Shown here: in pieces, positions 49,695-61,430 of the stretch
How the letters are laid out: every line of letters begins with the position of its first letter
Numbering within the stretch: position 1 is the first letter of the stretch
Source of the DNA: Rhynchopus euleeides
Lineage: Eukaryota > Euglenozoa > Diplonemea > Diplonemida > Diplonemidae
Length of the DNA: 64,000 nt
Direction: 5' to 3'
NCBI GenBank assembly: GCA_963210315.1
Contig: OY723295.1
Span: forward strand, 1,528,501 to 1,592,500
Notes under the pieces: model-generated
What the model was told of the DNA's origin: nothing
The model's database searches: none
Seen by the model: the letters and a program-made list of their open reading frames with translations, nothing else
Translations under genes and position numbers: made by a program

Positions 49695-52495
49695 ATGGTG
49701 GGGATCGAAACGCCTTTGAAAGATGGAGTGTTTGCGTCGGAGCAGGGGACGGCCCCCGTGAAGCAGCAGGAGATGCAGGACGAGCTGGACCACGTCCGCC
49801 GGCAGCTGCAGCAGGAGCGGCAGGCCAACGAGGAGCTGAAGATGGACCGCGACAGGTGGCTGATCGAGATGGAGAGCACCCTGCAGGACTCCCGGGGTGC
49901 GCTGGAGAGGGTCCACACCCGAAACCTGGAGCTCCAATCCGCGCAGTCAGAGGAGCTGCAGCCGCCCTGCGCGCCACCCGCTCCACCCACACGCGGCTAC
50001 CAGCCCCTCACCTCGCCCGGCAGCCCGCCTCTCCCGCGCAGCCCCGTGAAGCAGCCCATATCCCAAGGGGGCATGACCCCGCCGGCAACACGCCCCACCA
50101 GGGCACACCGCACCATCATGTCACCCGGCGCGCCTGGTTTTGGCCTGACGCACCACCACCACACCTCCGAGGCACGGCAGGTGGGTGCCGGTGGTGGGGA
50201 TGTGGCACACCCCCACCACCACCACTCCCACACCGGAGCTGAGTCTGTCAACGGGGGCAGCTCAGGGGGCACCACCACATCCTCCGTCGCCAAGGCGGCG
50301 TGGGCGAAGTTTGTCCGCCTCGCCTCCGACAAATTCACCCCCACCGAGCTGGTTCTGGTCTCCCTGGAAACACTGAAAGCGCTGATGAAGCACTACCAGC
50401 TGAGGGACCCCATCGAATGCGCCAGGATAGAGGTCTACTGGAGGCTTCTCGCGATACACCGCGAAGGCGGCTCCGCTGCCTCCAACGCCGACACCTCGGA
50501 ACACCCCCCTGGCGGGCAACAGCTCCCCCTATCCCCTTCGGGAGCTCCTGGGGGGGCCCGCCGGAGACAGCAGCAGCAGCAGCTTCTGCAGCAGCAGGGG
50601 TATCAGGCAGGGGGGTCGAGGTTCACCCCAGTGGAGCACCCCCGGCCCTTTCACGTGCATGCTCCGGTGAGGGGGGCGCATCTGTCGCGGAGGTCGTCGC
50701 TGAAGGGGGAGTCCCCGAGGTGCTGCGATCCGAACCGGTCGGAGGGGGCGCAGTACCGCTGGGTGACAGCGCAGGGGCAGGGGTCCACAGAGAGGATGTC
50801 CATCCGGACATACACCCGCTCCCTCTCGGAGGGGGCGCGGGGTGGCGGGAGGAGGCGGAGCGTGTCACAACCGACGGCGTATCGGCCGTCGGGGTGTCCC
50901 ACCGACGTGCCTTCTTCATTCCACCCCCCGGTGCAGCGCGGGTTGCGGACCTTCGTAGGATCACCTGTTGCAGGTGGGGAGACCACCCCTCAGGAGAAGC
51001 CCTCAGGCAGGCGGGCGGGGTCTGCCGGTCCGAAGGACCGGCGTGCAGGCCAGGCTGCAGAAAGCCCTGTCCCTCCAGTGAGGTCGCTGAGGGTGTTGCG
51101 GGACAGCGGTGCGTTGGGGGAGGAGGCGGTGCGGAATGAGGGCCTGCGTGTGTCGGCGGAGTGGGGTGCGGGTTCGCTCGGGGCATCCGGCGCGTTTGTG
51201 CGGGAGGCGCCGGGGGAGGTGCGGTGCAGGCGGCATGGGTACAGCGCACAGGCGGGGTCTGACCCGCTGGCGTCGCCGCGGAGCCCCAGGGCGGCGCAGG
51301 GTGGGCTGCGGATGCCCTCCAAGAAGCTTGCGGCGGCGTCGGACCCGAACCCGAATCCGCGGGACAGGGCAGCCCTTGCCATATCTGACAAGCGTGGCGA
51401 GCGTGCGGCGGGGCTGCGCGTGCACGATGGGGCATGGGGCAGGACACACCACGATGACTCACAGGCCATCCCCGCAGAGGAGCAGGCTGCGGTGCGTCTG
51501 GTATGTCTGGCTGGGGGTTGGGGTTGGGGGGGGGGGGGGAGGGGTGGGGGGGGCGTGTGTGCCGTGTTGGGCGTGTTTTCTGTATCGGGGGGGGGGGGGG
51601 GCGCATCACCACCGCCACCCGCCGCAGGAGAGGGTGGTGCCGCCGGAGCATGTCAGCACGACACGCAGGCTGCACAGCTTTGGGGACTTCCACGGGGGCT
51701 CCCCTGCCAGCCAGGCGCGGGGCGCGGCTGGGCCATCCCCAGCAGCAAGCGCTGCTGCCACGGGGGGAGTGGCGGGGAGTGGGCCCCCGACACAGCAGCA
51801 GCAGCAGCAGCATGCAGCGCCTGTGCGAGAAGAGGTGATTCCCTCTGCAGCCCAGCAGCAGCCGCAAGCAAGCGGGGGGCAGGGTGCACCGGGGGGGACA
51901 GGAAAGCACAGCCCCGAGGCGCCCCCCGAGCCCTCTGCGAGCAATGCGGGCGGCACGCCCGCCACGCCGAGCCTGGCGCCCCCGCAGCCCTGCAGCGCTG
52001 CCGGGAAGGCGGTGCTGCACAGCAGGGGTGCTGCCCAGCACAGCGCTGCGGCAGAGGCGTTGGCCTCGGCGGCGCAACCCGGGCTGCAGGACCAGTCGCT
52101 GCTCGACCTGTCTGCGGAGGACTTCGAGCGGGTGGAGCGCGAGTGCGGCACCAGCGGGAGGGCTGCGCAGCAGCCCAGCCACAGCGCAGGCCTGCCGTCG
52201 TACCGCTCTGAGGCTGCGCAGCTGACAAAGCCCTATCGGGATATCCGGAAGCACGACGGCCCCAAGCGGAAGGTGACGGTGCACAGCCAGGTATGCTGCA
52301 CCCCCGTTGTGTCGTGCGTTGCTGATGAACCCAGCGTGTGGCAAAGAGAGAAAGTTGTGCCCAGCCAGGGATATTTTTTTTGACACACGCATTCTCTCCC
52401 ACACACAACAGGTGCCGCGATGTGCTGAGGTGCGGACATACCGTGCATCCGCCCCGAAGACCGCCCCACTCCGCGCCAATGTGGCGGCGCGTTAA
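49695..52495 (+). CDS. Large coiled-coil, disordered protein (unknown)
   Basis: Exons 49695-51500, 51628-52290 and 52412-52495 encode 850 residues; both introns lie between codons and use GTATGT and GTATGC. Residues about 20-75 form a coiled coil (MQDELDHVRRQLQQERQANE). A His-rich linker leads to a compact, probably folded segment (about residues 195-260: AAWAKFVRLASDKFTPTELVLVSLETLKALMKHYQ). The rest is rich in Ser, Pro, Arg, Gln and Ala, with a short C-terminal block (KPYRDIRKHDGPKRKVTV). No known domain is recognised. Cytoskeletal or signalling scaffold roles are guesses. The first intron contains very long G runs (near 51529 and 51590). Confidence 0.7.
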
Positions 52496-53970
52496 AGGCT
52501 TTGCTTCTTCCACGTCTCCTTTGTTGAAGACATGCAGCGTGTTAACAGCATATGGCAGGTGCAGGGCGAGGGACGATGCTCCTTGTTGCTGTGGATCCTC
52601 AGTGCCGTTGTGGCCGGTCGAACGAATTAAAGATCAACAAGGGCATCCTAGCGGAGGATCCCTTAGGATGGGGGACTGTCTAGGCACCCCCATCTCCAGC
52701 TGTGGTGGTTTGCACAGTTGGGGCCACGTAAAGAAGAAAGTTGAAAAGAATGGTGTGGAGGGTAGGTGGCAAAGGCAAAACAATCGCCCCGCTTTTCTTT
52801 GACACATGTGAAAAACCTACAGAAGCCGTTGGGGCGGGGGCGGGGTGTGTGTGGCCTCACAATGTCACATGAGAAAGGGGAAGCCTTTCTCCTGCGCCAG
52901 GACTTGGAAATTGTGAGCGGGCCCCCATTTCTACCCGTCTTGAGGGGTTCGGAGTGAGCCCCCCCTCCCCCAATAGTTACAGCCAGGGTTGGGGGGTGGG
53001 GTGGGGTGGGGTATGGGGGTGGTTTTTGTTGTCGTTCTTTTTGGAAATATCCAACAAGAGGGGTTGATGACCGCCATTCCCTGCCCCTGCCCTCCCTTGT
53101 CCCAGCACGACCGGCAGCCTTGACTTTTTTTGGAACCTCCTTCGTATTATGAGCCGGTTTTTAACACAACCGGAAAGAGGCACTGTCTGTGTCGAAGCTA
53201 CAACCCGACCCAACTCCTTCAACTTGTTGCCACCTCACACACTACCCCTTTATTAGACCGAAATCGTCGACGCAAGACGTGATGGGGTTTAGAACGAACA
53301 ACGAATGTCTCCTTGGGATGAAGGGTCTCGGCCCTCCCCGGTCCCACCGAAGATACCGAATTAACTGCCCCCCTGTGGACCGCTCTCTTTGTGGAGAGAT
53401 GCGCAGAGGTGGGCGGGGCCGCCATGAAAACGAAGGGTTTCTGTGTGTGTTTGCTTTGTGGCAGAGTGGGTTTGCGGTTGCCATTCCTCAGAAGACAGGG
53501 CTCCTCCCCGTCGCGTTGCCCTCCGTTTCCCCGATCAGCAGCCTTCATAATTCCCTTTTTCAGTGATTATGCTGAGTCTGGCGTGACCAGGCAGGAAGAC
53601 CTGCCCAGAAAGAACCTCAACGAATGCATGTGAATGTGCCTGTGCTGTTCCGATTCGATACGTCAGCGAAGGCAGGGATGGGAGGGGAGGGAGTGGGGGG
53701 GGGGGGGGGGAAGTTTGCTTTCGTGCGTTGTGTTTTTGGTTTTGGGGGGTGGGCGGGCCTGAAGACCCGGATGTGTATTTAGTAAATTGCCTTTTTGTTT
53801 TGCTGGAGAGTGGAGCAGGGGTGGAGCTTGAAATATGGGGTTGCGGGCTGGATCGGGTCAGATCGGGTCAGCCAATTTTTTCTTATGGGTTCCCCCCCGG
53901 TTCGTCTCAGAGATCAGTGCTCGGGCCCAGCCTCCCGCGAGGTACCGGAACCGATATGCAGCCCCGGACG
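52496..53970. other. Intergenic, no gene supported
   Basis: Contains a short inverted motif (GGATCCTCAG and CTAGCGGAGGATCCCTTAGGATG near 52594-52670) and poly-G at 53696-53710. No gene is supported. Confidence 0.45.
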
Positions 53971-53977
53971 CGCAAGG

Positions 53978-54990
53978 ACTTGGTTACAAGACAAACACAT
54001 GCCGTAGGGGGGGTCTGGGAGGCGGAGCTCCCAGCCGCCGGAGGCCACGGTAGTGAACATCTGTGACTTGCGGGCGTACGGATTCTGTGTGAGTTGGCTG
54101 CGTCCTCCTGAGGATACTGAGATTCCCTGATGTAAAGGGCTTGGGTACAAGACAGGCACATGCCACAGGGGGGTCTGGGGGGCGGAGCCCCCCAGCCACC
54201 GGAGGCCACGGTAGTAAACGTCTGTTGCACGGTACGGGTTGGGCAGCTTCATTTGTCCTCTATTGTGACTGTTTGAGGCCTGTGCTCATGTCGCTGGGGT
54301 CACTTTGCTCACGAAACGCCTCCTGGTCACCTTGAGGCCCCAAGGCGAGGAGCCAACTTTTCCGGTTTCCCGAAAATCTATATTTTTTTTTCTTTTTACC
54401 CCTGACCTGATTTTTTGTGAGGGCCTGCAGAAAATCAGGTCAGCTGACCCGAAAAAACCCCCAAGCTCCACCCCTGGAGTGGAGGGTATTTCGCCTGTTT
54501 TTCTGCACCTTAGAACGCGAAGGGGTCCAACAAAAGGAAGTCAGTGTTTTTTCCATGCCGGACGGGGGGGTACAAAGTACCCCCCCGGCGGGGCCAGACC
54601 CAAATGTACCCCCCCGGGGGGGTACATTTTTTTAAACTTGTTCTGTACTGAGTAAGGGGCACTTTTTGGCACGTAGGCCGCCGAAAAAATATACTGTGGC
54701 TTCGGGGAGCCCAGCTCTTTCAAATAACGACACTTTCTGGCGGAAAAGGTGTGGGTGGTGGGCCCGGGTGTGGGTCGGGAGGGTGGCCGACTACATCCAG
54801 CCTGAGGGTCCCTGTCTGAAGGGGACCCCCTGTGGCGTATGTCTGGTGAAGTCACATCAGGTAGCCTCAGGAAGACGCAGCCATCTCACACAGAATCTAT
54901 CCACCCGCAAGGGACAGATGTTCACTACCGTGGCCTCCGGCGGCTGGGGGGCTCCGCCCCCCAGACCCCCCTGTGCTGTGTGCCTGTAGA
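53978..54990. repeat. Foldback repeat complex
   Basis: A motif of about 80 bases (CACATGCC, GGGGGGTCTGGG, GGCGGAGC, CCGGAGGCCACGGTAGT, AACATCTG) occurs directly at about 53985-54062 and 54147-54224, and inverted at about 54910-54990. Longer inverted similarity links 54040-54115 with 54855-54960. CAAGCTCCACCCCT at about 54469 is also the inverse of the AGGGGTGGAGCTTG block at 53818. This looks like nested or rearranged foldback elements. No transposase gene is visible. Confidence 0.7.
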
Positions 54991-56380
54991 CATATGCCCA
55001 GCCACCGAAGGCAACCCCTTCTTTACCCCGTCCACCTGGCTGTATCAGATGGCCGAGCTGTTCAGTGCAAGCCTCAGCTACACTACAATGCCACACACAC
55101 GTGGGCAGAGAGTGAATGCAGGGACAGGCGTGCATGCACGGGCCGGATCTCAGAGGCACTGTTGCACAAGCACCTCCAGACATCAGCTACCCGAAGTGCA
55201 ATGACTTCAAGGACCGCAGGGAGGACGGCGGGAGGGGTGTGGGGCTAGCGCCAGCCACTTTTCTTCGGCAATTGCTGACCCCTTCGTGCCCAGTAAGACA
55301 CAGCCAAGCCAGCAACGTTCACCTGTGACGACCAACCCCTCCAACTGACCTCGACCGGTATCGTGCCATCAGTTCGTTGAGACGGTCCCAAATCTGACCG
55401 TTGTATCAACATACAAAGCCCACGGGAAGACGTCTCATTGCGGTTTTCGGTGTCGGCGACGGGACAACTGTCACAGAGCTGGCACAGAAAGCCGCACAAC
55501 GTCAGATTACTGCCAGAATACTGCAAATGAAGCCCTTTTCCGGACACACCATACACCTTAAAAAATGTACCCCCCCGAATCCCGATTTCCGGAATCCTGG
55601 AAAAAACACTGGAAGTTTAAAAAAAACACACAACGCGCGGAAGAAAAGGCAAGCAACATCCCGCAGAGAGGGAACGCGTAGATGCTTATAAAAGATTATG
55701 TCCTTCAGGCTGTAGTGTGCGAGTTAATCCCCCACCCCCCCTTGCCATATTCACACCCCCCTCACACCCCCCTCTCCTACACACACGACGCGGTCTTCCG
55801 GTATCCGGCGGGGAACCGGGTACCCGGAGAGGTGAAGACCGCGTCGTGCACGCTAACCCAGGGCCTCTGGCACGTGAGTTTTACGGAAACCAGTGGTGTG
55901 ACGATGGTGATGTCGCTCGGAGTCTACCCACTCAAAGCGATGACTGATCCTACTACACGCGCACCCGACACCCTTTGCACCGCTCCTCCCCTAGAGTCGG
56001 GAGGAATCGGAACGAAGGCCACGCGAGTGAGAGACGGGGCTGGAGGAAACCACCCCACCCCCCCAGTTGTCATAAAACCCAACCCAAGCTACAGCCCATC
56101 TGGAATGACAGGCGGGTGTGCATGTTGTTGTGTTGGGTTGATTTTTGTACCCCCCCCCCCCTGAATTCCCCCCAGCCCTCCGCCGCGTGTAGTTGTCGGT
56201 TTTGCCCTGTTTAGATTAGCGCGCAAACTGGCTGCGTTGTCCTTCCCTCGTGGCAGAAAGCCCCATCTTGCATATCGCCTATCCGGAACGATGGCGGCAG
56301 GGCAACAGAGAGTGGGGGATGTGGGGTGTCGTGTGCTTGCCGTCCCTCTTCTTTGTCAAATAACCTGTGCCCCCCCCCCC
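54991..56380. other. Intergenic, no gene supported
   Basis: A near-perfect inverted pair (ACGACGCGGTCTTCCGG near 55788 and GACCGCGTCGT near 55836) forms a hairpin of about 60 bases. Otherwise there is no gene or RNA I can support. Confidence 0.4.
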
Positions 56381-57531
56381 TAGGGGGGGTCAAATGGGGG
56401 TGACAAACACGATTTTTCAAAAAACCGGCGCAGAGGCCCCAAAGCCCCCGTAAACCCTCCAAACCCCCCCAGATCGGTCCGGAAACCCATCGAACCCCAC
56501 TTTTCCACCATTCCGGGCACCTCAGGTGCCCGAATTGGGGTACCTAAATTTTGTGCCACCGTTTGGTACCGTACAGTGCCACTGTGTGGGAGGTTGGAAA
56601 AGAAAATGCCCCAACACACCACATCTGAGGGTTGCAATGCATGTTGCTTGCCAACCACGTCATCCGGTGGGTGTCAGGCGCTATGTAGGTGGCATTAGCC
56701 AGGTCTTCGATGTGGTCTGGCTTGTATATATACCTCCCTGCCTGCGGCACAGGCACTGCCTTTGTCCCCCACACCAGCCACAGAGAGCGTATTGTACTCG
56801 GTCCACGGTTGCTGATTCATTGTGATGCGTTGTATCCTCGAGTGAACGTCACACACTAGTGGCACCACCACCCGCCATCCGAGAGCTGTATTGACTTTGC
56901 GCGCTTCCGTTGTATTCACCTCGCCACGCATATTGCACCGTTCAGTACCAGTGCTCTTGGGCCAGGCAAAGTAGACCGCAGCAACTACCAATTCTGGCAC
57001 AATGGGTACCACGACAGCGCACTTCATGTGTTCCCGGAATGTACAGCTCGTGTTGCAACAGTCGTTGTCAACACATCCCGGTTGTGGAGCACTGCTGCAC
57101 AGGAATCACACGACCATCTGGACTGTTCCGTACCTACAGGCAGCCTCCCGGTGCATGGTGGCAGGGAGGTATATATACAAGCCAGAACACATCGAAGACC
57201 TGGCTAATGCCACCTACATAGCGCCTGACACCCACCGGATGACGTGGTTGGCAAGCAACATGCATTGCAACCCTCAGATGTGGTGTGTTGGGGCATTTTC
57301 TTTTCCAACCTCCCACACAGTGGCACTGTACGGTACCAAACGGTGGCACAAAATTTAGGTACCCCAATTCGGGCACCTGAGGTGCCCGGAATGGTGGAAA
57401 AGTGGGGTTCGATGGGTTTCCGGACCGATCTGGGGGGGTTTGGAGGGTTTACGGGGGCTTTGGGGCCTCTGCGCCGGTTTTTTGAAAAATCGTGTTTGTC
57501 CACGTAAAAGGGTGGCATTTGACCCCCCCTA
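56381..57531. mobile_element. TIR transposon-like element, copy 2 (1,147 bp, TA flanks)
   Basis: The element spans 56383-57529 with TA at 56381-56382 and 57530-57531. It is the same length and same orientation as the copy at 34473-35619. Visible differences are single bases (for example CTATGTAGG against CTATATAGG, and GTGGTCTGG against GTGTTCTGG). Inverted repeats are 56383-56742 and 57160-57529. It is inserted inside a C homopolymer, whereas copy 1 sits in a G homopolymer. Confidence 0.9.
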
Positions 57532-57679
57532 CCCCCCCCCCCCCCTCCCCCCCCCAGACAGCCACCTCGTCTCGAAGTTAGGGGGTGGCGGGGGGGGAGG
57601 GGATCGAAAAGCCACTGCGTACCGCACCGCACCGCACCGCACAGACCAGAGCTATTGCGCCGTAGATGTTTAAGAAAGA

Positions 57680-57797
57680 GAGTTGTTTTTGGCTGCGCCC
57701 CCCCCCCCCTCTCCTCCTCCAGCTCTTCTGCCCAATCCTGATAGATGTAGCCGAGGGCGGCGACGGCCATCAGGGCAATCACGGTTGCGTTTATCAT
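57680..57797 (-). CDS. Possible small single-pass membrane protein (3' end unresolved)
   Basis: Starting at the ATG at 57797 on the minus strand, the frame reads MINATVIALMAVAALGYIYQ, then DWAEELEEERGGG. That gives one hydrophobic segment followed by an acidic stretch with typical third-position G/C. The frame then runs on through a C homopolymer and into the neighbouring transposon, so the true 3' end, or a splice, is unknown. No family is recognised. Confidence 0.3.
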
Positions 57798-58056
57798 ATC
57801 CCCAGTTTTCCGTGTGATTAGGGTGTGGTGTGGAGGCAAGCATCTGGTATGTACTCACGTAACTGGCACGTGGTACGTCAGGCTTGCATTGGTTTGTCTT
57901 TTCCGCCGCGACACCCGCACAGCCGGTCCCACCCCGCCCCCCCCTGCGTTTTCTACCCGCAGGGCCGCAAACGCATTCGCTTCTCAAGCAGTTTCCTCTC
58001 GGCAAGACCCCTCCTGCCCGCACCCGATGAGACTCCGATCCCAGCCGCTTTCTGCC

Positions 58057-58352
58057 TCAGCTCGTCTGCTCCTCGTCCTCCTCGTCGTCCGCGTAGACAG
58101 GGTTACCCCGTTCCCTCATGGCGTCCGCGTACCTCGTCCACCCGATCATGTCCATGAGGTACTTGTCCCGGAACCGTGTCAGGACGACCTTCCTGGTCTT
58201 CAGCGTCTTCGCTGCGGTGCCCCAGAAGCTGGATACCTTGGTCAGGGGGGCCTTCCTGAAGGTTCCTTCCTCATGGTCAGGACGATCGTCCCCGGGAGGG
58301 CATGCTTCGTCACGTACTTCCCCCACGAAGTCCGGTCGGTCAGCGGGATCGC
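58057..58352 (-). CDS. Minus-strand gene, two exons resolved, 5' end unresolved
   Basis: The 3' exon (58057-58255) encodes KAPLTKVSSFWGTAAKTLKT, followed by RKVVLTRFRDKYLMDMIGWT and RYADAMRERG, and ends in acidic DDEEDEEQTS. A 62-base intron (58256-58317, donor GTACGT, acceptor CTTCAG) joins it in phase to an exon encoding AIPLTDRTSWGK. Upstream of that the same frame has a TAA, so an earlier intron or a different first exon is needed. An ATG at 58409 (MWLAVSTASLIVASDKLR) is a candidate first exon. I recognise no family. The gene would be divergent from the SmB gene. Confidence 0.4.
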
Positions 58353-58558
58353 TTATCGGAGCTTATCCGACGCCACGATGAGGCTGGCGGTGCTCACGGC
58401 CAGCCACATCACCACCACACACTGGTCACCCTGACCTTTGCTGCATGTGATGCTGTTGGCACTGCACACATGACTGCATCCCTCCCCCCACGACACATCA
58501 CCCCACACAGGGCACGGGGTAAAGGGGATCGCCCTGCACACCACAGCAGGGCGGGGCA

Positions 58559-58990
58559 ATGCTGGGCCCTCGGAAAGGGAAGCTCTTTGCGCTGCTGAAC
58601 CAGAAGGTGCGGCTGGTGATCGGCGACGGGAGGAGCCTGGTCGGGACGTTCCTGTCGTTCGACCGGCATCTCAACATCGTCCTCAGCCACGTGCAGGAGG
58701 AGCAGACGACGACACGCGTTAATGAGGAAGGGGAGGAGGAGACGCGGAAACGGGCCCGTCCACTCGGGATTGTGTTTGTTAGAGGGGAGACGGTGCAGTC
58801 CGTCGTGATGCAGAGGAAGAAGAAGAAGAAGAGACCGGAGGGGGCGGCCCGCGATCCGGCTGACGCCGCAGCCGCACCGGCTGGCAGCGGTGCCGGCGCG
58901 GCCGCAGCACCCAAAAGGAAACGCGATCTCGACGAGGCGGAGCTGATGGCGGAACGAGCAGCAAAAGCAGCGCGCGGGGGTGCCAGGTAG
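58559..58990 (+). CDS. SNRPB: Spliceosomal SmB/B' protein
   Basis: 143 residues. The Sm fold is clear: Sm1 motif in KVRLVIGDGRSLVGTFLSFDRHLNIVLSHVQE (residues 16-47) and Sm2 in RPLGIVFVRGETVQSVVM (67-84), with the RG signature at 75-76. The Lys/Arg-rich linker between the motifs is typical of SmB. The tail is Ala/Arg/Lys-rich and lacks the Pro-Gly repeats of animal SmB. SmB is part of the heptameric ring on U1, U2, U4 and U5 snRNAs, which fits the intron-bearing genes around it. The ATG at 58559 begins just before the first Sm strand. Confidence 0.9.
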   Translation: MLGPRKGKLFALLNQKVRLVIGDGRSLVGTFLSFDRHLNIVLSHVQEEQTTTRVNEEGEEETRKRARPLGIVFVRGETVQSVVMQRKKKKKRPEGAARDPADAAAAPAGSGAGAAAAPKRKRDLDEAELMAERAAKAARGGAR

Positions 58991-59657
58991 AGAGACCCAC
59001 CGAGAAAGAAGCGACCATTCCCGTCTCTGAAGGATGGGGTGGCGCAGTGGTGCCACCGGGGGGGTAGGGGGCCTCAAAACGAACCATACAAGAGAGAGCA
59101 ACGAACCGTGTCCGATGGAAACATCGCGTGGTCGTTACCACGGACGGGGGGGTGGTGGGGGGGGGGGCGGGGGTGACTCGGTGACGGTGTGTTCTTTCCC
59201 CCTCTCCTCTTCAGCTTCTGGTGTGGAGAGGGTGTGTGCCCAGCGAGAGGGTCTGGCCCGATCTTCCTTCGGAATGCGTTTGACGGGGGGGTGGGGTGGG
59301 GTGGGAGAAGATGGGGCAGAAAAATGAGGAGTCCCATTGAGGGGGTGGCTAAAACGGCAGAAACGGAGCCTCTCGCGTTTCCCCCCCCCCCCGGCGGCGG
59401 GGATGCGGGACTGAACGAAGTGGAGTGAACAAAGAAAATGCAGCCGCCACGGGTGGTGGGCACACAACAGAGCAGACCTCTTGCCTGAAACCCCTTGCAG
59501 AAGCCAGCATCATGCCCTGGCTCCCAAACCCTCCCCCGCTCCCTCTCCCCCCCACCTTTCCCCCACAAGGCCACAACCGCAGAACCAATCCGATGATAAG
59601 ATTCACACCACCACACAGGACACGTGCGCATCCTCCGCCCCACCACAACCTGCAACA
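58991..59657. other. Intergenic, no gene supported
   Basis: G-rich then C-rich DNA. No gene or RNA is seen. Confidence 0.45.
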
Positions 59658-60206
59658 ATGCGTGACCTCGGCTGGACTGTGATGTACTTCTTCCTGTATG
59701 CCTTTTGGCGCTCTTCTTAGGGGCGGGGGGAGGGGGGGGGGAGGTGGAAGCGAAAGGGGATGGCGGTGTTATGTGCTCTCTCTGTCACAACGTCTTTGCC
59801 TCCCACCCTATCCACCCACAGCATGCTGGAGGTTGTGATCGTCGCTGCGCTGATCCTGCCGATGCCCTCCAACGCCATCAGGGGCTTCCTGGTCGACTCG
59901 ATCCGGAAGGTGTGGGCCAAATACCCCAACGTGCAGTACGCCTTTGCCGTGGCGCTGCTGCTGGACGTCCTGCTGTTCTTCGACTCGATGAACTTCCTCA
60001 ACAGCCACGGGGGGCCTGGCCACGGGCACGGGCACGGCGCTGCGCACAACAAGATTGAGTACTTCCGCCACCAGCAGCATGCCTACCTCACGGGCTTCAG
60101 CATTGGCCTCTTCTTTGTGATGAACCGTCTCCTCGACCTGAACACACAGCTGTTCCATGCTCGCCAGGCGATGAAGGAGCTGGAGAAGGCCAAGAAGGAT
60201 ACATAA
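59658..60206 (+). CDS. BAP31/BAP29-like ER membrane protein
   Basis: Exons 59658-59695 and 59822-60206 join as MRDLGWTVMYFFL-MLEVVIVAALILPMPSNAIRG (140 residues). The intron donor is GTATGC. The order of features matches the BAP31 family: a first membrane segment at the very N-terminus, a second at about residues 46-66 (YAFAVALLLDVLLFFDSMNFL), a His/Gly loop, then the family signature YFRHQQHAYLTGFSIGLFFVMNRLLDL with the third membrane segment. The chain ends in a short basic helix. BAP31 proteins are ER cargo receptors and quality-control factors. This form lacks the long cytosolic coiled coil of animal BAP31. Confidence 0.85.
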
Positions 60207-61430
60207 ACTGAGCCCCTTAGAGGTGGGGGTTGCGCGGATGCAGGTGGGCGGCCTCGTGCTGCCGGCCACACACGCACAATCCCAGTATTGCAAACATTGC
60301 TCTGTTGCAGACGTCATGGCATGCACAGGTGTCACCTGCATGCGACCTTCTAGGAAGCCCCTACACACCCCTCAACTGGCACTGCCCGTTGGGGGCGGGG
60401 TGCCCGTGTGCAACAAGACACGCAAATCGGCTGCAATCCGTGTCTGTTTTTATTTTCTGTGCCTCTTGTTTCCTGCCCTCTGGATTCCTAGCCAAAACCC
60501 TGAGGCGCCTGATCGCGTGTTTATTTTGTGACGTTGAAGCTTCACCCCTCTGTGCCGAAAAGCGATGCGGGTGACACAATCCGTGGATCGCACCGACACA
60601 GCTCGATGAGGGTCTCAAGCGCGCACACGCCGTGCGTTTTGAAACCAGAGTGCGCACCGCCTGCCAACTGATTTTCCCTTTCCTGATTGTGCTTGTCTCC
60701 GACTCTGTGCGTTTGCACAGGTTCGTGTCGCGGCGGTCAATGAAAAGTAGCAGTGATAGTCAATCGCTGCGCAGAGTCGCAGGTGAGGCGCGTCTGGTTT
60801 TTGATGCACTTCGTGAGAGTAGTGGCGCTTGCCAGCACTTTGTTGTGGGCTGGTGTGATTTCTTGCGTGTCAGCGCAGGGAACAGAAGCCCAAGTCTGAG
60901 AGAGGGACTTGCAGCTAGCTCGAGTTTTCTTGTTCTGTTTTTAAAGCTCTTCCTGTCTTCTTCTCGCAAAAAGAAGCTGCCTTTATACAACTGCGCCATG
61001 ATTGATCCCCAGCGGTGTGCCTCCGTGGAGACCCCCCCCCCCCCCCCTTCCCCCACCTCCCAACCCACCCAATTCCCTCACCCCCTCCCCTGCCCTCTCT
61101 GCAACGCTTGAAACCCCACACGATGACAAAAGCCAACCCCTCCAATAAGTGGCCGGCTTTGCCACACAAGCATCATCATCATATTGCACGCACAACACAC
61201 TTGTGTGGTACGGGACATGCTCCGGGAACGCGATGGACTCGAGACTGCTGCTGGCCTCTCTTGCTATGGTGGAAGCATCCAAAGCAACATTTACAGCCCA
61301 CAGGGCATAGAGGCCAAGCGTTTCTCGTAGCATTGTTGTTGTTCTTCCCCGCTGTCTTCAGGCTGAACCCCCTCCCCAGAACGAACTCTCAGATCCCCAG
61401 CGGGGCCACGACACACCCAAGGCCGCCACG
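60207..61430. other. Intergenic; includes fragment similar to 47.2 kb
   Basis: 61193-61335 resembles 47215-47465. The rest is mixed-composition DNA with a C run at 61031-61045. No gene is supported. Confidence 0.45.

Noticed and set aside
50623-52479. 618-residue minus-strand frame opposite the coiled-coil gene
   Set aside because: It runs through both introns and the G-homopolymers of the sense gene and has no domain.
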